This document shows positions 60,654-64,000 of a stretch of DNA of 64,000 nucleotides, in pieces (the first letter of the stretch is position 1; every line of letters begins with the position of its first letter). A program made the translations under genes and the position numbers. A model generated the notes under the pieces. That model made no database searches. It saw only the letters and a list, made by a program, of their open reading frames with translations, and had not been told where the DNA came from. Source of the stretch: Candidatus Bipolaricaulota bacterium (GTDB taxonomy: Bacteria; Bipolaricaulota; Bipolaricaulia; Bipolaricaulales; Bipolaricaulaceae); NCBI GenBank assembly GCA_030550535.1, contig JAUQPF010000046.1, positions 1-64,000 on the forward strand, in the 5' to 3' direction.

Positions 60654-63113
60654 ATGCGGAAGTGGTTAGTGTTGGCGTTGGTTGTGACGTTGGCCTTGGG
60701 CGCCTGGGCGCAAGTGCGCCGCGGAGCCCTGGTGGACGAAGTGGTGTTCTTCGAGGAGCCCACGCGGGCCAAGGGCATCGACATGCTTATTGCCGGTGCC
60801 GCTGATATCTATGCCTTCGCCATTCCCGAGCCCGATCTCGTGAAAAAGATTCTGGCCAACCTACACTACTATGTGTCCTACGGATCGTACAACGAACTCA
60901 CCTTCAACCCCTACGGGCCGGAGTTCCGCGATGGCCGCTTGAACCCGTTCTACCTCAAGGAAGTGCGTGAGGCCGTGAACTGGCTCATCGACCGCGATTA
61001 CATGGTTCAGGAGTTCTACGGCGGCGTGGGCGCAGTGCCCCGGTACCTCGCGATCACTCCGAGCTTCCCGGACTATGCCCGCTTGGCCGATGTGGCCCGG
61101 GCTTTGGAGCTCAAATACGCCCCCAACCCCGAGAAGGCCAAGGCCATCATCTTTGAGAAGATGAGGGAGCTCGGGGCGGAGCTTGTGGACGGCAAGTGGT
61201 ACTACAAAGGCCAGCCCGTGGTCCTGACCTTCCTCATCCGCGTGGAGGACGAGCGCCGCCTCATCGGCGACTACGTGGCCACGCTGTTTGAGGGCCTGGG
61301 CTTCGAGGTGGAGCGGCTCTTCAAGACCGCCCGCGAGGCTTCCCCCTTGTGGATCGGCGCGGACCCCGCGGACGGCACGTTCCACGTGTACACCGGCGGT
61401 TGGGTGACCACGGCCATCTCCCGCGACCAGGGCGGGAACTTCAACTTCTTCTACACCCCGCGCGGCCGGCCTGAGCTCCTTTGGCAAGCATATAAGCCCG
61501 ATCCCGAGTTCGACGAGATCGCTGACCGCTTGGCCCGCCGCGACTTCAAGTCCATCGAGGAGCGCAACCAGCTCTTCGCCCGCGCCCTTGAGCTCTCCAT
61601 GAAGGACTCCGCCCGTGTGTGGTGCACGAACCTTGTGGGCTACAGCCCGGTGGGCAAGAACGTGCGGGTGGCCGCGGACCTCGCCGGCGGCGTGTACGGG
61701 GCCTGGCTCTGGAGCCGCACGGTGCACTTTGTGGATGCCGCGGGCAAGCCCGTCCCGGGCGGCACCCTCCGCATCGCCCAGCCCTCCATGCTCACGGAGC
61801 CCTGGAACGCTGTGGCCGGCACGAACTGGATCTTCGACATGATGATCATCCGGGGTGTCTCCGACTACGATACCTTGCCGGATCCCTATACGGGCTTGTA
61901 TTACCCGCAGTTGGTACAGAAGGCTGAAGTGTACGTGAAAGAGGGGCTCCCGGTGATGAAAACCTTGGACTGGGTGGAACTCAAATTCCTTCCCGAAATC
62001 AAGGTGCCGGAGGATGCCTGGGCGGACTGGGATCCTGTGGCCCAGCGGTTCATCACCGCTGCAGAACGGTTCCCTGAGGGCGCCACCGCCAACACCAAAG
62101 TCGTATGTTACTACCCTGAGGACCTGTACGAGCGTCTCTGGCACGACGGGTCCAAGTGGTCCCTGGCCGACGGCCTGCTGGCCTTCATCCTGACCTTCGA
62201 GCGGGCCAAGCCGGAGAGCCCCATTTACGATGAGGCTGCAAAACCCGCGTTTGACACGTTTATGCGCCACTTCAAGGGCCTCAAGATCCTCTCCGTTAAG
62301 CCCCTCGTGTTCGAGGTCTACAGCGACCTGTGGTACCTCGACGCGGAATGGATCGCTGCCGGGCGCACGGGTTACCTCATGCCGCAGTACGCGCAGGGTG
62401 TGTCTCCCTGGCACGTGATTGCTCTTGGCATCCAGGCCGAGGCTGCTAAAGAGCTCGCGTTTTCTTCGTCCAAGGCGAAGAGGCTGGGCGTGGAGTGGAT
62501 GAACTACCTCGCCGGGCCAAGCTTGGCCATCCTCACCCGCTACCTCGAGGAGAACCTCGCCACTGGCTACATCCCGTTCGAGAGCGTTCTTGGCCAGTAC
62601 GTGTCCAAGGACGAGGCCATCGCTCGTTACCAGAACCTCAAGGCCTGGTACGAGGCCAAGGAGCATCTGTGGGTGGCCAACGGCCCGCTGTATGTGGACA
62701 CGGTGAAGCCCGTGGAGAAGGTGGTCGTCCTCAAGAACTTCGAGGCCTTCGCGGATCCCGCGGACAAGTGGCTGGTCTTCGCTGAGCCCAAGATCGCCGA
62801 GGTGGAGGTCGCGGCGCCTGCGCCGGTTCTCCGCCGCGGCGCCCCCTGGGACTTCCTCGTGGAGGTCACCTTCAAGGATCAGCCCTATCCGCTGGGGGAG
62901 ATCGACTTCGTGACCTACCTCCTCTTCGACGCCGAGGGGAACCTCGTGCTTTCTGGGCGGGCCGAACCGGTGAAGGACGGCCTGTTTGTGGTGAGCGTGC
63001 CGGCGGACAAGACCGCGGGCCTGCCGGTGGGCTCTATCCGCATCGAGGTGGCCGTGGCTTCCAAGGTCGTGGCCATCCCGTCCTTTGCCCAGGCCACGTT
63101 CACCGTGTTCTAG
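60654..63113 (+). CDS. Large ABC substrate-binding protein with inverted domain order
   Basis: 819 residues from ATG 60654, with GGGAGGGAGGA just before it. Signal peptide residues 1-20. The first half carries features normally found in the second half of family 5 receptors (KEVREAVNWLIDRDYMVQEFYGG at 102-124). The typical N-terminal features come later: GGTLRIAQPSM at 369-379 and WHDGSKWSLADGLLAFILTFE at 496-516. A C-terminal Ig-like domain (about 735-819) follows. Long receptors of this type occur in thermophiles and archaea. Probable peptide or sugar uptake with the permease downstream. Confidence 0.88.
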   Translation: MRKWLVLALVVTLALGAWAQVRRGALVDEVVFFEEPTRAKGIDMLIAGAADIYAFAIPEPDLVKKILANLHYYVSYGSYNELTFNPYGPEFRDGRLNPFYLKEVREAVNWLIDRDYMVQEFYGGVGAVPRYLAITPSFPDYARLADVARALELKYAPNPEKAKAIIFEKMRELGAELVDGKWYYKGQPVVLTFLIRVEDERRLIGDYVATLFEGLGFEVERLFKTAREASPLWIGADPADGTFHVYTGGWVTTAISRDQGGNFNFFYTPRGRPELLWQAYKPDPEFDEIADRLARRDFKSIEERNQLFARALELSMKDSARVWCTNLVGYSPVGKNVRVAADLAGGVYGAWLWSRTVHFVDAAGKPVPGGTLRIAQPSMLTEPWNAVAGTNWIFDMMIIRGVSDYDTLPDPYTGLYYPQLVQKAEVYVKEGLPVMKTLDWVELKFLPEIKVPEDAWADWDPVAQRFITAAERFPEGATANTKVVCYYPEDLYERLWHDGSKWSLADGLLAFILTFERAKPESPIYDEAAKPAFDTFMRHFKGLKILSVKPLVFEVYSDLWYLDAEWIAAGRTGYLMPQYAQGVSPWHVIALGIQAEAAKELAFSSSKAKRLGVEWMNYLAGPSLAILTRYLEENLATGYIPFESVLGQYVSKDEAIARYQNLKAWYEAKEHLWVANGPLYVDTVKPVEKVVVLKNFEAFADPADKWLVFAEPKIAEVEVAAPAPVLRRGAPWDFLVEVTFKDQPYPLGEIDFVTYLLFDAEGNLVLSGRAEPVKDGLFVVSVPADKTAGLPVGSIRIEVAVASKVVAIPSFAQATFTVF

Positions 63114-63133
63114 GTCCGATAACGGAAGTGGAG

Positions 63134-63167
63134 AGGGCGCCGGTTGCACCCGGCGCCCTTTTTCTTT
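63134..63167 (+). terminator. Perfect 10-bp hairpin with T-run after the second binding-protein gene
   Basis: AGGGCGCCGG, loop TTGCAC, CCGGCGCCCT, then TTTTCTTT. A good Rho-independent terminator or attenuator between receptor and permease genes, parallel to the one at 52939. Confidence 0.8.
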
Positions 63168-63197
63168 AGGATCGCCCGCGTACGGAGGCGAGCGGTA

Positions 63198-64000
63198 ATG
63201 TTGGAGAACTTGCGGCGTCTGGGCTCGTATATGATGGTGCGAGGACTCCTCCTTTTCCTCACGGTGGCCGTGGCCATTTGGCTCATCATCATCATTGCTA
63301 ACCTGGGCGGGGCCATGGACAAGGTCATCGAGTCGGAGATCAAGGAGCGCGTGGGCGCCATGCTCCAGAACCCCGACATCCAGCAGCTTCCGGCGGCTGA
63401 GCGTCTTCGGATCTATGAACAAAACGTGGAAATCTTGCGGCGTCAGTACGGTCTGGACCGCCCGTTCATCGAGCGCGCTGTGCGCTACCTTCTCAACGGC
63501 ATCACCCTTAACTTCGGATATGCCGACCGCCTCACGAGCGACACCGGTTCCAAACAAGTGAAACTGATCCTCCTTGAGCGCCTGCCGCACACGCTGCTTC
63601 TTTGGGGGACGTCCCAAGTCATCCTGTTCTTCCTCTCGGTGTTCATCGCCTTGATGCTTTCCCGCCGCTACGGCTCGCTGGCGGACCGGCTGGCGGTGGC
63701 CCTGGCCCCCACCTCCGCGCCCCCGGCCTGGTTCTATGGGATCCTCCTCATCCTGATCTTCGCTTCCATCCTGCGGGTGCTCCCCTATGGGGGGTTCGTG
63801 GAGGCCCCGCCCCCGCCCACCCGCCTGGGCTATGCCCTCAGCGTCCTCAAGCACATGACGCTGCCCGTCCTCTCCGTCATCATCGGCGGGATTTTTTCGG
63901 CGATCTATAGCTGGCGCACGTTTTTCCTCATTTACTCCAGCGAGGATTACGTGGAGCTGGCGCGAGCCAAGGGGCTGCCGGGGCGGGTCATCGAGCGGCG
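63198..64000 (+). CDS. Peptide-type ABC permease (DppB-like), cut by the window end
   Basis: About 267 residues are visible from ATG 63198; not in the track because it runs off the edge. An N-terminal helix (GLLLFLTVAVAIWLIIIIANL) is followed by a long periplasmic segment, then LLERLPHTLLLWGTSQVILFFLSVFIALMLS and the EAA-loop start EDYVELARAKGLPGRVIERR. The gene is open with no lesions. GGAGG lies upstream. It partners the binding protein at 60.7 kb; the rest of the transporter lies outside the window. Confidence 0.92.
   Translation, partial: MLENLRRLGSYMMVRGLLLFLTVAVAIWLIIIIANLGGAMDKVIESEIKERVGAMLQNPDIQQLPAAERLRIYEQNVEILRRQYGLDRPFIERAVRYLLNGITLNFGYADRLTSDTGSKQVKLILLERLPHTLLLWGTSQVILFFLSVFIALMLSRRYGSLADRLAVALAPTSAPPAWFYGILLILIFASILRVLPYGGFVEAPPPPTRLGYALSVLKHMTLPVLSVIIGGIFSAIYSWRTFFLIYSSEDYVELARAKGLPGRVIER

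Noticed and set aside
1-64000. tRNA, rRNA, CRISPR, IS or prophage features
   Set aside because: Intergenic gaps are at most about 140 bases and none contains cloverleaf, repeat-spacer or terminal-repeat structure that I could see.

Overview
The window is about 64 kb of GC-rich bacterial DNA with very dense gene packing: most neighbours overlap by 1 to 35 bases. It encodes an anaerobic, probably thermophilic diderm. Evidence for anaerobic amino-acid fermentation is a glycyl radical enzyme with its activase, a four-subunit 2-oxoacid:ferredoxin oxidoreductase and an Fe-S-rich flavoprotein dehydrogenase. Evidence for two membranes is an LptF/LptD-type envelope protein. A THEP1-type NTPase and the codon bias fit a thermophile. 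I infer a deep-branching lineage such as Bipolaricaulota (Acetothermia/OP1), but no marker here proves it. No rRNA, tRNA, CRISPR array, IS element or prophage was seen.

Layout. (1) 1-4.1 kb, minus: a DMT permease, a HypD-like glycyl radical enzyme and its activase. Diverging from it, 4.2-12.1 kb plus: livKHMGF, translationally coupled to a 2Fe-2S/FAD/4Fe-4S/BFD fusion flavoprotein and a DAO-family dehydrogenase. Together these look like an amino- or imino-acid uptake and oxidation locus. (2) 12.1-22.8 kb: argF with a stand-alone RAM regulator; gltX-thioredoxin-uppP; a PPC-domain secreted protein; birA; a small membrane protein; mutM; a 17-cysteine secreted protein; a 2-hydroxyacid dehydrogenase; and a broken AEC permease. 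(3) 22.9-43.8 kb: a THEP1 NTPase, then a roughly 20-kb minus-strand array of 18 genes running from miaB down to an acyltransferase (pfkB, CBS, DinG-like, proS, GT2, rho, LysM-M23, murA, hflX, DUF4139-like, phosphohexomutase, leuS, two GT2). (4) 43.9-51.0 kb: an LptF-LptD fusion, a CDP-alcohol phosphatidyltransferase, ruvB, a beta-propeller protein, ribF, tsaB and rpmB. (5) 51.0-64.0 kb: a peptide ABC operon in which the binding protein and one permease are intact while the other permease and both ATPases carry nonsense and frameshift lesions; an S1-domain gene; a 2-oxoacid:ferredoxin oxidoreductase; a small secreted protein; and a second, intact peptide-type ABC system with an unusual binding protein, cut by the window end.

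How it fits together: peptides and amino acids enter by ABC transporters, are oxidised by flavoprotein and glycyl-radical chemistry, and the resulting 2-oxoacids are oxidised to acyl-CoA with ferredoxin reduction. Regulation: many first-in-operon genes have a TAnnnT -10 box only 6-9 bases before the start codon and no Shine-Dalgarno sequence, which suggests leaderless mRNAs, while downstream or secreted-protein genes use strong GGAGG sites. Most promising for follow-up are the LptF-LptD fusion with an internal signal-peptide-like segment, the hydroxyproline/proline-type locus at the left end, the leaderless promoter pattern, and the decaying dpp operon.
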